From Polaromonas sp. CG_9.7 (GTDB taxonomy: Bacteria; Pseudomonadota; Gammaproteobacteria; Burkholderiales; Burkholderiaceae_C), in NCBI RefSeq assembly GCF_015752205.1, contig NZ_JADOVG010000003.1, forward strand, positions 186,001-250,000: a stretch of 64,000 bases of DNA. The letters run 5' to 3'. Each line of letters starts with the position of its first letter. The first letter of the stretch is position 1. Both the position numbers and the translations under genes were made by a program. The notes under the pieces were generated by a model. The model saw only the letters and a list, made by a program, of their open reading frames with translations. It searched no databases and was not told the origin of the DNA. Shown here one piece after another: positions 37,429-47,456 of the stretch.

Positions 37429-37496
37429 GACTTTCGAATCCAGTACAGCGCTGACCCGTTCGGGTAACGCTGCAAAAACAGCTTGCAGTCCAAGCG

Positions 37497-37553
37497 ACTC
37501 GAGCAAAAAAGACGATTCCTGATCTATGTCAGTGAGTCGTCTTTTTTTGCTCA
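37497..37553. terminator. Long hairpin, probable intrinsic terminator
   Basis: GAGCAAAAAAGACGA and TCGTCTTTTTTTGCTC form an extended imperfect inverted repeat with a loop of about 20 bases. It has A- and T-rich flanks that could end transcription in both directions. Confidence 0.75.
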
Positions 37554-37679
37554 AGCTTCTCCGCAAGCACGGGTAATTCCAAAAAGGTTTATCTGCCTGC
37601 CTTTCCGTGTCCCCTTTCAGGGGGGCACATCGACTCCATCTCGGTGGCATGGTGCGCCGTCAGGTTTTTTCGCTTGCGC

Positions 37680-38050
37680 TTAAGAGTAAGCGTCATCAAA
37701 GCATTTTCCAGCGTCCAGGGCGCTCTCGTCAGGAAGATTGCGCGGGGTGTGGCGTAGCGCAAAGTCCCGTGTCTGGGTGGCCACACGGTCCAGCGCCGCA
37801 CGGCGGACGGCTGGCAGGTTCAGGCTGGCGTCGGCTTGGGCATCCAGCCCCAGCGAAGCGGCCAGGCGCTGCCTTTGCCGTCGGCCAGCGTCACCTGTTG
37901 CACCTTGCAAAAACGCCGCCAGCCGACGGCCTGCGCGGCCTGGAAAAGGCGCAACTTCAAGGCCGAGCCAGCCAGCGATTCCTGCAATTTGCCGAACTCC
38001 CGCTCATGGATGCGCGGAACCGAGATCAGCACTGTAGTCCGCACCGCCAT
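37680..38050 (-). pseudogene. Probable frameshifted gene of unknown function
   Basis: Two minus-strand frames join into one plausible protein. The first starts at the ATG at 38050 (MAVRTTVLISVPRIHEREF, then FGKLQESLAGSALKLRLFQA and WRRFCKVQQVTLADGKG). Near 37855-37860 the coding bias moves by one base to the frame RLAASLGLDAQADASLNLPA, ending at 37680. The second part has strong GC bias at third positions. The join needs a single-base indel, so this is either a decayed gene or a sequencing error. I do not recognise the family. It is downstream of dedA on the same strand. Confidence 0.45.
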
Positions 38051-38152
38051 GATGTCTTCGGCCAGCAGCGCGAACGTCCGTGAACAGCGTGCGAAGCGAT
38101 GAATTGTCTGCTGCCTGCCAATACCAGTGGTGACTGGAAAGTCGCGCAGTGC

Positions 38153-38812
38153 TCAAGACTGCACCGGCGCGCGGCCAGCCTGGCGCCGTGCCCGCCAGGC
38201 ACCGAAGAGCACGAACAGGCCAGGCACCAGAATCATGGCCCAGATGATCTTGTCCAGGTGCGTCTTGACAAAAGGCACGTTGCCAAAGGCATAGCCAGCC
38301 GTGACGATGCCGCCGACCCACAAGGCCGCGCCGACGACGTTGAACAGTGAGAACTTGCCGCGGCTCATGTGCGAAATACCGGCAACAAAGGGCGCGAAGG
38401 TGCGTAAAAATGGCATGAAGCGCGCCGCGATGATGGTCACGCCGCCATAGCGCTCGTAAAACGCATGCGCCTGGTTGAACGCCCTCTTGTTGAAAAAGCG
38501 CGAGTCTTCCCATTGGAACACCTTGGGCCCGATGTACCGGCCAATCGAATAATTGCACTGGTCGCCCAGCACCGCCGCGACAAACAACAGGCCCACGGCC
38601 AGCGGATAGCTCATCAGGCCGACGCCGCACATTGCGCCCACCACAAACAGCAGTGAATCGCCGGGCAAGAACGGCATCACGACCACGCCGGTCTCGACAA
38701 AAATGATCAGGAAAAGCAGCGCATAAACCCACAGGCCATAGCTGGCCACGAAGGTTTCGAGATGCTTGTCGACATGCAGGATGAAATCGATGAGAAAGGC
38801 AGCTAGTTCCAT
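38153..38812 (-). CDS. DedA family membrane protein (VTT domain)
   Basis: This 219-residue inner-membrane protein belongs to the DedA/SNARE-associated family, implicated in lipid flipping (undecaprenyl phosphate or phospholipids) and membrane homeostasis. The family motifs are visible: VVMPFLPGDSLLFVVGAM near the first re-entrant loop, and AARFMPFLRTFAPFVAGISH near the middle, with the conserved arginines. GAALWVGGIVTAGYAFG follows. The start MELAAFLIDFILHVDKHLE at 38812 fits. Confidence 0.92.
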   Translation of the reverse strand: MELAAFLIDFILHVDKHLETFVASYGLWVYALLFLIIFVETGVVVMPFLPGDSLLFVVGAMCGVGLMSYPLAVGLLFVAAVLGDQCNYSIGRYIGPKVFQWEDSRFFNKRAFNQAHAFYERYGGVTIIAARFMPFLRTFAPFVAGISHMSRGKFSLFNVVGAALWVGGIVTAGYAFGNVPFVKTHLDKIIWAMILVPGLFVLFGAWRARRQAGRAPVQS

Positions 38813-39082
38813 GGGCAGGATTTTGACAGGTCAGCAAGCCGTTTTTCTCGATGCCCACATTGCCATGCGGCGCAGGCCAGAGCCGTCCTACACAAACTAG
38901 CGCGACATTCTGAAAAACAGCTTCAGGGATTTAGCTTTTTGATCAGACTTGTTTGCATTGGTTGGCGTTCATGTTCCTCTTATGTACGCTTCTTGACGAG
39001 GGTTCCACGAGACACCGCCTAAGGGCCTCAGCCTCGGCAGAACGGCCATGCAAGCTTGGGCTGCGCCTAGAATTGGCGCTTC

Positions 39083-41011
39083 ATGACGCTTAAAGACCTG
39101 GCCGCGCGCCGACCCATCCGTGACCTTCCCGATGAACTGATCAGCCAGATCGCCGCTGGCGAGGTGGTGGAACGACCGGCTTCGGTGGTGCGCGAACTGC
39201 TCGACAACGCGCTGGACGCCGGAGCGACGCAGGTCACGGTGCGCCTGTCTGCGGGTGGCGTGCGGCTGATTCTGGTGGAAGACGACGGCCTGGGCATTGC
39301 CCGGGAAGAACTGCCTGTGGCGCTGCGCCGCCATGCCACCAGCAAGATCGCGTCGCTACAAGACCTGGAAGCCGTCGGGACCATGGGTTTTCGGGGCGAG
39401 GCGCTGGCGGCGATCAATTCGATTGCCGACATGAGCCTGATCTCGCGCACGCCGGACACCGAACACGCCTGGCAGCTTGACGGCCGCACTGGCGAACTCA
39501 AGCCAGCGCCACGTGCGCTCGGCACCAGCGTCGAGGTGCGCGAGTTGTTCTATGCCACGCCGGCGCGGCGCAAGTTCCTGAAAACCGACGCCACCGAGCT
39601 GGCGCACTGTATTGAAGCCGTACGCCGCCATGCCCTGGTGCGGCCCGATGTCGGCTTTGCGATCTGGCACGAAGGCAAACTGGTCGAGCAATGGCGCGCC
39701 TGCGTAGGGCCAAAGGGCACCGACGGTTTTGAAGCCCACACCCAGCGCCTGGCCGATGTGCTGGGCGCCGAATTCGCCCGGCAGTCGGTGACAGTGCATT
39801 ACGAAAGCAGCGCGCTGCGGGCCAATGGCCAGCCAGCGGTGCGCGTTTGGGGTCGGGCTGGCATTCCAGACGCCGCCCGCTCACGCGCCGACCAGCAGTT
39901 TGCCTATGTCAACGGCCGTTTTGTGCGCGACAAGGTGCTGGCGCATGCCGCCCGCAGCGCCTACGAGGACGTACTGCACGGCCACCGCCAGCCGGTGTAT
40001 GCGCTGTATGTCGAGATCGACCCGGCGCGGGTCGATGTGAACGTCCACCCGACCAAGATAGAGGTGCGTTTTCGCGACAGCCGTGAAGTGCACCAGGCAA
40101 TGCGCCATGGCGTGCAGGACGCCTTGGCTGCGCCCCGCGCCGGCGTAGCCAGCGCAAACGCCACGCCCGCCGAGGCCACCCCCCAACCCTCGCTGAATTT
40201 CAGTTTGAATCCAAAACAGGCTTTTGCGCAACAGGGATGGGCGCAGCCAGCTATTAAATTCGGAGCAAACGACGGAAATCGCGTTTCGGACTTCGAAGCG
40301 CTGTGGCCGGTGCCGCCCGGCACGCTCACACCCGCTGCGCCTGACCGTCCACTCAACAGCTCCTTCGCTGCCACGCCCGAACCCCAGCCATCCAGTCCGC
40401 CGCAAGAGGTCGCCCTGCCCCACGGCGACTGGCCGCTGGGCCGCGCTTTAGCGCAGTTGCGGGGCATTTACATCCTGGCCGAAAACAGCCAGGGCCTGAT
40501 CGTTGTTGACATGCATGCGGCCCACGAGCGCATCGTCTATGAACGGCTGAAAAGCCAGTTTGAAGCCTCGCGCATCGCCAGCCAGCCCTTGCTGATTCCG
40601 GCAACGTTTGCCGCCACGCCGCATGAAGTGGCGACCGCCGAGGCCTGCAGCGACACACTGGCCCTGCTGGGTCTGGAAATCACGCCGTTTTCACCCAAAA
40701 CGCTGGCGGTACGGGCGGTGCCGACAAGCCTGGCAACCGGCGATGCAGTGGAACTGGCAAGAAGCGTGCTCGCCGAACTGGCGCAGATGGAAGCCAGCAC
40801 CGTGGTCGAGCGGGCGCACCACGAACTGCTGGGCACCATGGCCTGCCACGGCGCGGTGCGCGCCAACCGGTACCTGACGATTGAAGAAATGAACGCCCTG
40901 CTGCGCCAGATGGAAGCCACTGACCGCTCCGACCAGTGCAACCACGGCCGGCCGACGTGGCGGCAGGTCAGCATCAAAAACCTGGACGCGCTGTTCTTGC
41001 GCGGGCGCTAG
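39083..41011 (+). CDS. mutL: DNA mismatch repair protein MutL
   Basis: This protein links MutS mismatch recognition to strand cutting and excision. It has 642 residues. The N-terminal GHKL ATPase shows QIAAGEVVERPASVVRELLD, LVEDDGLGI, RHATSKI and GFRGEALAAI. A variable linker at about 350-455 contains an in-frame dispersed repeat (AFAQQGWAQPAIKFGAND). The C-terminal domain has DMHAAHERIVYE (from D476), close to the D-Q-H-A-x2-E-x4-E endonuclease motif, then ACHGAVRANR and CNHGRPTW. A latent endonuclease is therefore plausible. The last 121 bases are repeated at 43788-43907. Confidence 0.95.
   Translation: MTLKDLAARRPIRDLPDELISQIAAGEVVERPASVVRELLDNALDAGATQVTVRLSAGGVRLILVEDDGLGIAREELPVALRRHATSKIASLQDLEAVGTMGFRGEALAAINSIADMSLISRTPDTEHAWQLDGRTGELKPAPRALGTSVEVRELFYATPARRKFLKTDATELAHCIEAVRRHALVRPDVGFAIWHEGKLVEQWRACVGPKGTDGFEAHTQRLADVLGAEFARQSVTVHYESSALRANGQPAVRVWGRAGIPDAARSRADQQFAYVNGRFVRDKVLAHAARSAYEDVLHGHRQPVYALYVEIDPARVDVNVHPTKIEVRFRDSREVHQAMRHGVQDALAAPRAGVASANATPAEATPQPSLNFSLNPKQAFAQQGWAQPAIKFGANDGNRVSDFEALWPVPPGTLTPAAPDRPLNSSFAATPEPQPSSPPQEVALPHGDWPLGRALAQLRGIYILAENSQGLIVVDMHAAHERIVYERLKSQFEASRIASQPLLIPATFAATPHEVATAEACSDTLALLGLEITPFSPKTLAVRAVPTSLATGDAVELARSVLAELAQMEASTVVERAHHELLGTMACHGAVRANRYLTIEEMNALLRQMEATDRSDQCNHGRPTWRQVSIKNLDALFLRGR
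40210..40266 (-). repeat. Dispersed palindromic repeat inside mutL
   Basis: On the plus strand 40250-40266 reads GCTATTAAATTCGGAGC. On the minus strand it is followed by TGGCTGCGCCCATCCCTG, then TTGCGCAAAAGCCTGTTTTG. It falls in the flexible linker of MutL and is translated in frame. Confidence 0.72.
40891..41011 (+). repeat. Direct repeat copy 1: mutL 3' end
   Basis: This 121-base segment is matched by 43788-43907. The first 75 bases differ at only two positions; the last 45 diverge and include one indel. Copy 1 is the functional mutL terminus. Confidence 0.9.
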
Positions 41012-41924
41012 TACAAAGAAACAACCTGCGTTAATAAGCGCATTACGCCCGAGCTGCACAGAGCCAAATCATTTTTCTTTGCGCAAGCCGCCAACTCTCA
41101 AACTGGTGCTCTCAGGGGGGCGGCCGGATAGAGCCGCGGAAACTCACGACAAAGCAGCGGGCTGTGCAAAGCCTGATTGACAGTGGAGTCCGAAAGAGGG
41201 AACCATTGCTGCATGAAATGGACTTGTAGCAGGTTTCCACGCTAGAGGAGGCGTGAAAATTTTGCCAGAGGGCGGATGCGACTGGATCAGCCCGACCAGC
41301 TCCGCCCGGGGCACCAAGACACCCATCTCATAGAGATAAACGCCCTTGCGCATTTCCTTGTTGGAAATATAGAAGGTACTGACACTAAAACTGATCCGCT
41401 TCACCTTTATTGAAAGACCAACCGGCTGGTGCGTCTTGAGGAAGAGTTATGCGGACTTAGCATAATTTTGTTTTAAAGCAATAGATAAGCGTTGTACGAG
41501 ATTTCTCAAATAAAAACTGCTGAGGTTCAACTGGCAAGAACGCCCAAGCCATTATTTATATGCGGATTCTAAGTTACACGTTTTCTCCAAGCAGCACTTT
41601 TTTCGCTGCCCATTAGCCAAGCCTGAAAGATTGGGTGTACACAGAAAAAAATGACTTCGATCTAGTTCACCGCGATACTCATCGCAGGAAAAGCTTAGGA
41701 TGTATGAGAATAAACTCTAGGCAACGCAAAAACCTGAATGTACGTATTGTTACGTATAGCTTTTTGGCTGAAGAAGCTAAGCTAACAAAGAAAGATGCAG
41801 AGGAATATTATTCGTAACTCTCGAAAAAATATATCAACAGGCTGCCATCAAAAATATACCGCAGTTAAAAGCACTTATCCTGCATCTTAAAATATTTATA
41901 ATTTATTAATAAGCATATTGAAAA
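41012..41924. other. AT-rich island left part, mostly non-coding
   Basis: This 913-base stretch has clearly lower GC than the rest of the window. It holds a transposase N-terminal scar (41261-41404, minus strand) and a doubtful 60-codon frame (41635-41817). No other gene is supported. It is the left part of the island between the two mutL 3' ends. Confidence 0.6.
41261..41404 (-). pseudogene. IS5-family transposase N-terminal remnant
   Basis: The first 48 codons (MKRISFSVSTFYISNKEMRK, then VYLYEMGVLVPRAELVGLI) match the usual N-terminus of one IS5 subgroup: F-x-x-x-x-F-x-x-x-K, then F/Y-L-x-x-M-x-x-x-V-P-x-x-x-L-x-x-x-I. AAAGGTG precedes the ATG. After HPPSGK the homology stops, so only a fragment remains. 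The call rests on pattern recognition. Confidence 0.55.
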
Positions 41925-42827
41925 ATGAAACATATTGAAAGTGCTTCTAAGTTTATCATCGCCACATGCTCTGTTTTATTGCTTTGGTCAGTTGCTAGTG
42001 AATTCGTTGATTCAAACCAGAACACAAAACCGCAAGCCATTTTAGATAGTAATTCATTTAATGATTTAAAAACACTACCGACCGAGCAAAGTCTGGAAGT
42101 GAAAATAGTGACGCAGCAGCCTATCCCTGAAAAACTCAAAAATGAAATTAACAGCCTAAATAGCCTGGAATTAATAACTCAATTTGACCAGCTACTCTTA
42201 CAAGCACGAGCAGGCGATAGCAAATTATCGTATGAACTGAGTAAGCGTTTGACTTCGTGTGCGCCAGCTAACCCAGACGACTCCACAGATGACAATGACA
42301 GCAATAACAACGATTCACAAGGTCGACAATTTATCAGCGTTGCGCAGCACCGTCGTCAGAATTGCAGCGGATTGACTCCCGCGCAGCTCGATATGGCCCC
42401 TATGCTGCTGGAATTGGCAGCTAAACAGAACGTTGCAGACGCTCGAATTGACATCGTGGAACAAAAGATCGATTTAATCGAAAACCGCAACGCGGCGTAC
42501 TTTAACGAACTCGACAAAGAATACCAGCCCCGGGCACCCAACACAGCCGAACAAAATGGCGTCATCAGCACCCTGAAAGAGCTTGCTGCGTCCGGTAACG
42601 CCCGCGCTGTATTACAAATGGCCAGAATATCCATCGGCACTTCATTCGCCCCAGCAAATAAAGACGATTTTTTGACATACATGCTGATAAGTCAACAAGA
42701 CAGATCGATACCCGCTCAATTTGACAAAAGTAATTTGCTGCAGGGTGAGTCGCCAGAATACGTAGCGCTGATCGCTAAACGGGCAAAAACCATGTTTGAC
42801 AGTTGCTGCGCCAACAAGTCGGAATAA
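41925..42827 (+). CDS. Orphan hypothetical protein, single N-terminal membrane anchor
   Basis: This 300-residue protein has base composition well below the local GC level, suggesting recent transfer. The N-terminus MKHIESASKFIIATCSVLLL is a signal anchor or uncleaved signal. An Asn/Asp/Ser-rich low-complexity stretch follows (PANPDDSTDDNDSNNNDSQG, about 114-133). The helical C-terminal half has MLLELAAKQNVADARIDIVE and LKELAASGNARAVLQMARIS, which look like Sel1/TPR-type helical pairs. Cysteines are at about C112, C147 and a C-terminal CC pair. No family is recognised. It lies between transposase scars in the mutL island. Confidence 0.7.
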   Translation: MKHIESASKFIIATCSVLLLWSVASEFVDSNQNTKPQAILDSNSFNDLKTLPTEQSLEVKIVTQQPIPEKLKNEINSLNSLELITQFDQLLLQARAGDSKLSYELSKRLTSCAPANPDDSTDDNDSNNNDSQGRQFISVAQHRRQNCSGLTPAQLDMAPMLLELAAKQNVADARIDIVEQKIDLIENRNAAYFNELDKEYQPRAPNTAEQNGVISTLKELAASGNARAVLQMARISIGTSFAPANKDDFLTYMLISQQDRSIPAQFDKSNLLQGESPEYVALIAKRAKTMFDSCCANKSE

Positions 42828-42917
42828 ATAAATGCTGCCTGACTTTAGGGCTTGCCATCAATTGCCAGTAAATCCAATGCTCTTGAATAGCCGGTTGCTC
42901 GCCCTATTTTGACAGGC

Positions 42918-43371
42918 ATGACCAAAAGATATGCACATCGAGATGATCAATGGAAACGCATCAAGAATTTGCTGCCAGGACGCGAGGAAACCGTAGGTCT
43001 GACTGCCCGGGACAATCGGCTGTTCGTTGAGGCTGTGCTGTACCGCAGCCGCGCCGGCATCCCGTAGTACGATCTGCTCGAGCGCTTTGGCGACTTTCGG
43101 CTCGTGCACTTGCGCCACTCGCGCTGGAGTCGCACTGGCGTATGGCAATGCATTTTTGAAGCTTTACCCCAAGATGCAGACAATGAATACGTTTTGATCG
43201 ACTCGACCATCGTCAGGGCCCGCCAGCACAGCGCGGGGGCCAAAAAAAGGTGCCTGAGCAATGCGAGGCGATGGGGCGCAGACGTGCTGCTCATGGGCAC
43301 GCCAGGCGCGACAGTCATCGCTGACAAGGCTTATGACGCACAGGAGCGGGTGATCGAGCCGCTACCAATGG
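42918..43371 (+). pseudogene. IS5-family (IS427-like) transposase remnant
   Basis: The frame starts MTKRYAHRDDQWKRIKNLLP, continues with DNRLFVEAVLYRSRAGIP, then hits an in-frame TAG where intact relatives have W-R-D-L. It resumes as YDLLERFGDFRLVHLRHSRW and DADNEYVLIDSTIVRARQHS (first catalytic Asp). After GAKK about 45 codons are missing before GADVLL, and VIADKAYDAQERVIEP keeps the second catalytic Asp. The C-terminus is cut off where an IS66-type sequence begins. It is clearly non-functional. Confidence 0.85.
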
Positions 43372-43783
43372 ATGGTGCTCCAGCGTAGCCAAATCGCGGA
43401 CGGCTCAGCCACGGCCAAGGCACTCGATTACAGCTTTAGGCGCTGGGGCGCGCTCATGCGTTTCCTGGATGACAGGCAATTGCCGATCGACAACAACTGG
43501 ATGGAAAACCAGCTCCGACCCGTGGCCGTAGGCCGCTCAAACTGGCTGTTCGCCGGATCGCTGCGGGCGGGCCGGCGCGCCGCTGCCATCATGAGCCTGA
43601 TCCAGAGCGCCCGGCTGAGCGGACATGACCCGTACGCCTACCTCAAGAATGTGCTCAGCCGGTTGCCCACCCACAAGAACAGCCTGATTGCACAACTGCT
43701 GCCCCACTACTGGGAGCCTGCTCAGGCCCCCCCTTTGCCACTATGAGGTTGCCAAATTCAAGGTGTATTGCCCGGTTGCTTAC
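43372..43783 (+). pseudogene. IS66-family transposase 3' remnant with right inverted repeat
   Basis: About 124 codons of the IS66 TnpC C-terminus remain: DGSATAKALDYSFRRWGALM, RQLPIDNNWMENQLRPVAVG, SNWLFAGSLRAGRRAAAIMS and HDPYAYLKNVLSRLPTH. The end at 43759-43783 reads, on the minus strand, GTAAGCAACCGGGCAATACA, consistent with an IS66 terminal repeat. The 5' part is missing; the fragment is fused to the IS5-type remnant. Confidence 0.85.
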
Positions 43784-43787
43784 AAAA

Positions 43788-43907
43788 GAACGCCCTGCTG
43801 CGCCAGATGGAAGCCACTGACCTCTCCGACCAGTGCAACCACGGCCGGCCGACCTGGCGGCAGGTCAGCATAAGGAACTGGACGGACTGTTTTTACGCGG
43901 GCGCTGA
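43788..43907 (+). pseudogene. Second, decayed copy of the mutL 3' end
   Basis: This begins 4 bases after the IS66 end and repeats codons from N-A-L-L-R-Q-M-E to the stop. Restoring one deleted base after GTCAGCAT gives [18 protein letters not shown]. That is a plausible natural MutL terminus differing from the intact copy (K-N-L-D-A-L-F-L-R-G-R). It is therefore a diverged allele rather than a fresh duplicate. Confidence 0.85.
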
Positions 43908-43934
43908 AAGCCCGGCGACCCGGCGTCAAGCGAT

Positions 43935-44381
43935 TCAACGCGCCGCCCAGGCGCCAACCAGACAACTGAGCGTAGCAACGCAGGTGAGTTGCAGTCGCAG
44001 CCCCAGCCAGCCCGACAATCCTGCGCTGGCATACAGCCTTCGATCTACCGCATAGCAGATCACCAGCAACGCGGCAAGCCATGGCAGGCCGATGGTAGGC
44101 GGCAGCATGACTGCCACCCACGCCAGCAGGCTGGGCGTAACGCCCCAGCCCAACCGCGCATTCACGGGTTGAACACCCTGCATTGCCAGCCCCCAATGAA
44201 TGCCACCGAGAAACGTGGCAATTAACGCAGCGTAGGCTACCAACGCCGTCCCCGCCCAAGCCTTCAAACCAGGTGCATCCAGCGCGGCCAGCGCCACCGC
44301 ACCGGCCAGAAAAGGCAGCAGGCCCGCCAGCCCCAGGATGCGGGCAAAGGCGGAAGGGGTTGAAAAATCGTTGGTCGTCAT
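43935..44381 (-). CDS. DUF3429 domain membrane protein
   Basis: This 148-residue inner-membrane protein has five hydrophobic helices. Recognisable family features are [37 protein letters not shown] and [19 protein letters not shown], then [20 protein letters not shown]. The function of DUF3429 is not known. The start is the ATG at 44381. It was probably the original downstream neighbour of mutL, convergent with it, before the island arrived. Confidence 0.85.
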   Translation of the reverse strand: MTTNDFSTPSAFARILGLAGLLPFLAGAVALAALDAPGLKAWAGTALVAYAALIATFLGGIHWGLAMQGVQPVNARLGWGVTPSLLAWVAVMLPPTIGLPWLAALLVICYAVDRRLYASAGLSGWLGLRLQLTCVATLSCLVGAWAAR

Positions 44382-44563
44382 GGCTGAAGTTTAGAGGTGG
44401 CGTTTGTGAAGCACCCGTCATAGGCGCAAAGATTGGCCTGTTTTCTGCCGACATTGAAAGCCTTAGTTTGGTGCAATTCGTGTCTGTCGGTGTGGCCAGA
44501 AGCGAAAAACAAGGCGCTTACCCGGCAGAATGTTATTTCCGCATTGTCAATGCACCAAAATAA

Positions 44564-45919
<1,356 letters not shown>

Positions 45920-45945
45920 ACTGACTCATCGAAGACAGTCAAACC

Positions 45946-45973
45946 AAAGGGGCATTACAGCCCCTTTTTTTAT
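45946..45973 (+). terminator. Intrinsic terminator of gdhA
   Basis: AAAGGGGC, loop ATTACA, GCCCCTTT followed by T residues, starting 27 bases after the gdhA stop. Confidence 0.88.
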
Positions 45974-46048
45974 GCCTGTGTGCATTGCACTGCCCCGCAC
46001 GTCTATTTGCCAACTGGCATCCATTTGCACTCTTTTGCAGAAAAATCC

Positions 46049-46420
46049 ATGAAACAACTTTTTATTGCCAGCCTGCTGGTCCTTGCTGCCACCCCAATGC
46101 TGGCCGCAGAGCCTGCCTGCGCCGCCAAACTCACACGCATCGAATTCGAGGTGGGCCAAGCGCAGGCACAGGGCAGGCAACACCAGATCGCCGGCATGCA
46201 AAGGGCCTTGCGCGCCACGCAGTCCCACTGCACTGATGCCTCACTGGCGGCCGATCGTGAAAGCGATATCAAAAGAGCCACAAAAAAAATTGCAGAGCGC
46301 GAGCAAAAGCTGGCCAAGGCGCAGGCTAAAGGAGATACCCGCAAAATTGCCATTCAACAGGCCAGCCTGGACAAGGCGCACAACGATTTGACCCAAGTGC
46401 AAAGGCCGCTCTTGCCTTAG
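46049..46420 (+). CDS. DUF1090 family periplasmic protein (YqjC-like)
   Basis: The product is 123 residues with a signal peptide (MKQLFIASLLVLAATPMLAA) and a mature helical coiled-coil part. Cysteines at about C24 and C61 could form a disulfide. SDIKRATKKIAEREQKLAKA and QQASLDKAHNDLTQVQRPLL form the charged helical hairpin typical of DUF1090. The function of the family is not established. ATG at 46049 is preferred because it opens the signal peptide. Confidence 0.82.
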   Translation: MKQLFIASLLVLAATPMLAAEPACAAKLTRIEFEVGQAQAQGRQHQIAGMQRALRATQSHCTDASLAADRESDIKRATKKIAEREQKLAKAQAKGDTRKIAIQQASLDKAHNDLTQVQRPLLP

Positions 46421-46491
46421 TCGGCGGCAGCCCACAGCCAGTAGAGACTTGCACGCGAGAACTTTTACAGCGCGGCTCGCTCTATAAAGTG

Positions 46492-47397
46492 ATGAAACGC
46501 TGGCCCATCCTTTTTTTTCTGCTGTTCGCCTTTGCACTGCTGGCAGGGGGGACGGCACTGGACCAGAAGCAACGCGGCTGGATCTTCCAGCCCAGTGACA
46601 GCAGCTGGGGCGGCAGCGCCGAGCTGGCGCGGGACATGCAGGATGTCTGGATCAAGTTTGACTCGAAAGCCACCGGCAACCCCGTCAAGCTGCACGGCCT
46701 GTGGCTGCCCGCCGACCCGGGGCACGCCGCCTGGAACGGTGCCAAGGCACCAGTGCTGCTGTTCCTGCACGGCGCGCGCTGGAATGTCGAAGGCTCGGCA
46801 CCGCGCATCCGCCGCATGCAGGAACTGGGGTTTTCGGTGCTGGCGATTGACTACCGGGGTTTTGGCAAAAGCTCGCCCGACCTGCCATCGGAAAACATGG
46901 CTTACGAGGATGCGCGCGCTGCCTGGAACTGGCTGGGCGCCCGGCACCCGCAGCAGCCGCGCTATATCTTCGGCCATTCCCTGGGCGGCGCGGTCGCGAT
47001 CGAACTGGCTGCCAAGGTCAATGACGAGGCCGGCACGATTGTCGAAGGCACATTCACCTCGATTGCCGATGTGCTCAGCACCATGAAATGGGGCTGGCTG
47101 CCACTGCGCGCCCTGATCACCCAGCCTTTCGATTCGCTGGAAAAAGTTGCCCACCTGGGCGCGCCGCTGCTGGTGGTGCATGGCGCGAACGACACGCTGA
47201 TCCTGCCGGCGCTGGGGCGCAAGCTGTATGACGCGGCTCCCGAGCCCAAGGCTTTTGTGCTGGTCAAGGGCGGCTCGCACCACAGCACCAACACCCTGGG
47301 GCAGGAACAGTACCGCGTGGCGCTGGCCACGCTGTTTGGCGCCAGCCCCACCCGCGCAGTCGTGCCTTTGGTGTCGCCCCAGTTGCTGCGGCCCTAA
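46492..47397 (+). CDS. Alpha/beta hydrolase (ABHD12/13, Bem46-like)
   Basis: The product is 301 residues with an N-terminal signal anchor ([20 protein letters not shown]). The alpha/beta-hydrolase core shows [20 protein letters not shown] (oxyanion region), [18 protein letters not shown], nucleophile S163 in [12 protein letters not shown], the acid in [12 protein letters not shown] and the histidine in [13 protein letters not shown]. It is membrane-anchored and likely faces the periplasm. The substrate is unknown, plausibly a lipid ester. GTG at 46489 would add one residue. Confidence 0.85.
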   Translation: MKRWPILFFLLFAFALLAGGTALDQKQRGWIFQPSDSSWGGSAELARDMQDVWIKFDSKATGNPVKLHGLWLPADPGHAAWNGAKAPVLLFLHGARWNVEGSAPRIRRMQELGFSVLAIDYRGFGKSSPDLPSENMAYEDARAAWNWLGARHPQQPRYIFGHSLGGAVAIELAAKVNDEAGTIVEGTFTSIADVLSTMKWGWLPLRALITQPFDSLEKVAHLGAPLLVVHGANDTLILPALGRKLYDAAPEPKAFVLVKGGSHHSTNTLGQEQYRVALATLFGASPTRAVVPLVSPQLLRP

Positions 47398-47456
47398 ACC
47401 CCAAACCGGACACCGGGGCGCCTGCGCTGGCAGGGCTTTCTGGTAGCCTCAAGCGC

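Larger units (their letters stand above)
37429..38152. other. Gene-poor stretch between glycine-zipper lipoprotein and dedA
   Basis: This 724-base stretch holds the hairpin at 37497-37553, a small C5/G6 palindrome near 37610-37622, and a probable frameshifted minus-strand coding remnant at 37680-38050. No intact gene was found. Confidence 0.5.

Noticed and set aside
41635..41817. 60-codon plus-strand frame in the AT-rich island
   Set aside because: Starts with GTG without a ribosome site, and has no family resemblance; AT-rich DNA with one open frame of this size is not strong evidence.
41635..42827. Possible toxin-antitoxin pair formed by the 60-codon frame and the orphan gene
   Set aside because: The genes are 107 bases apart, the larger product is membrane-anchored and 300 residues, and neither has a toxin or antitoxin motif.
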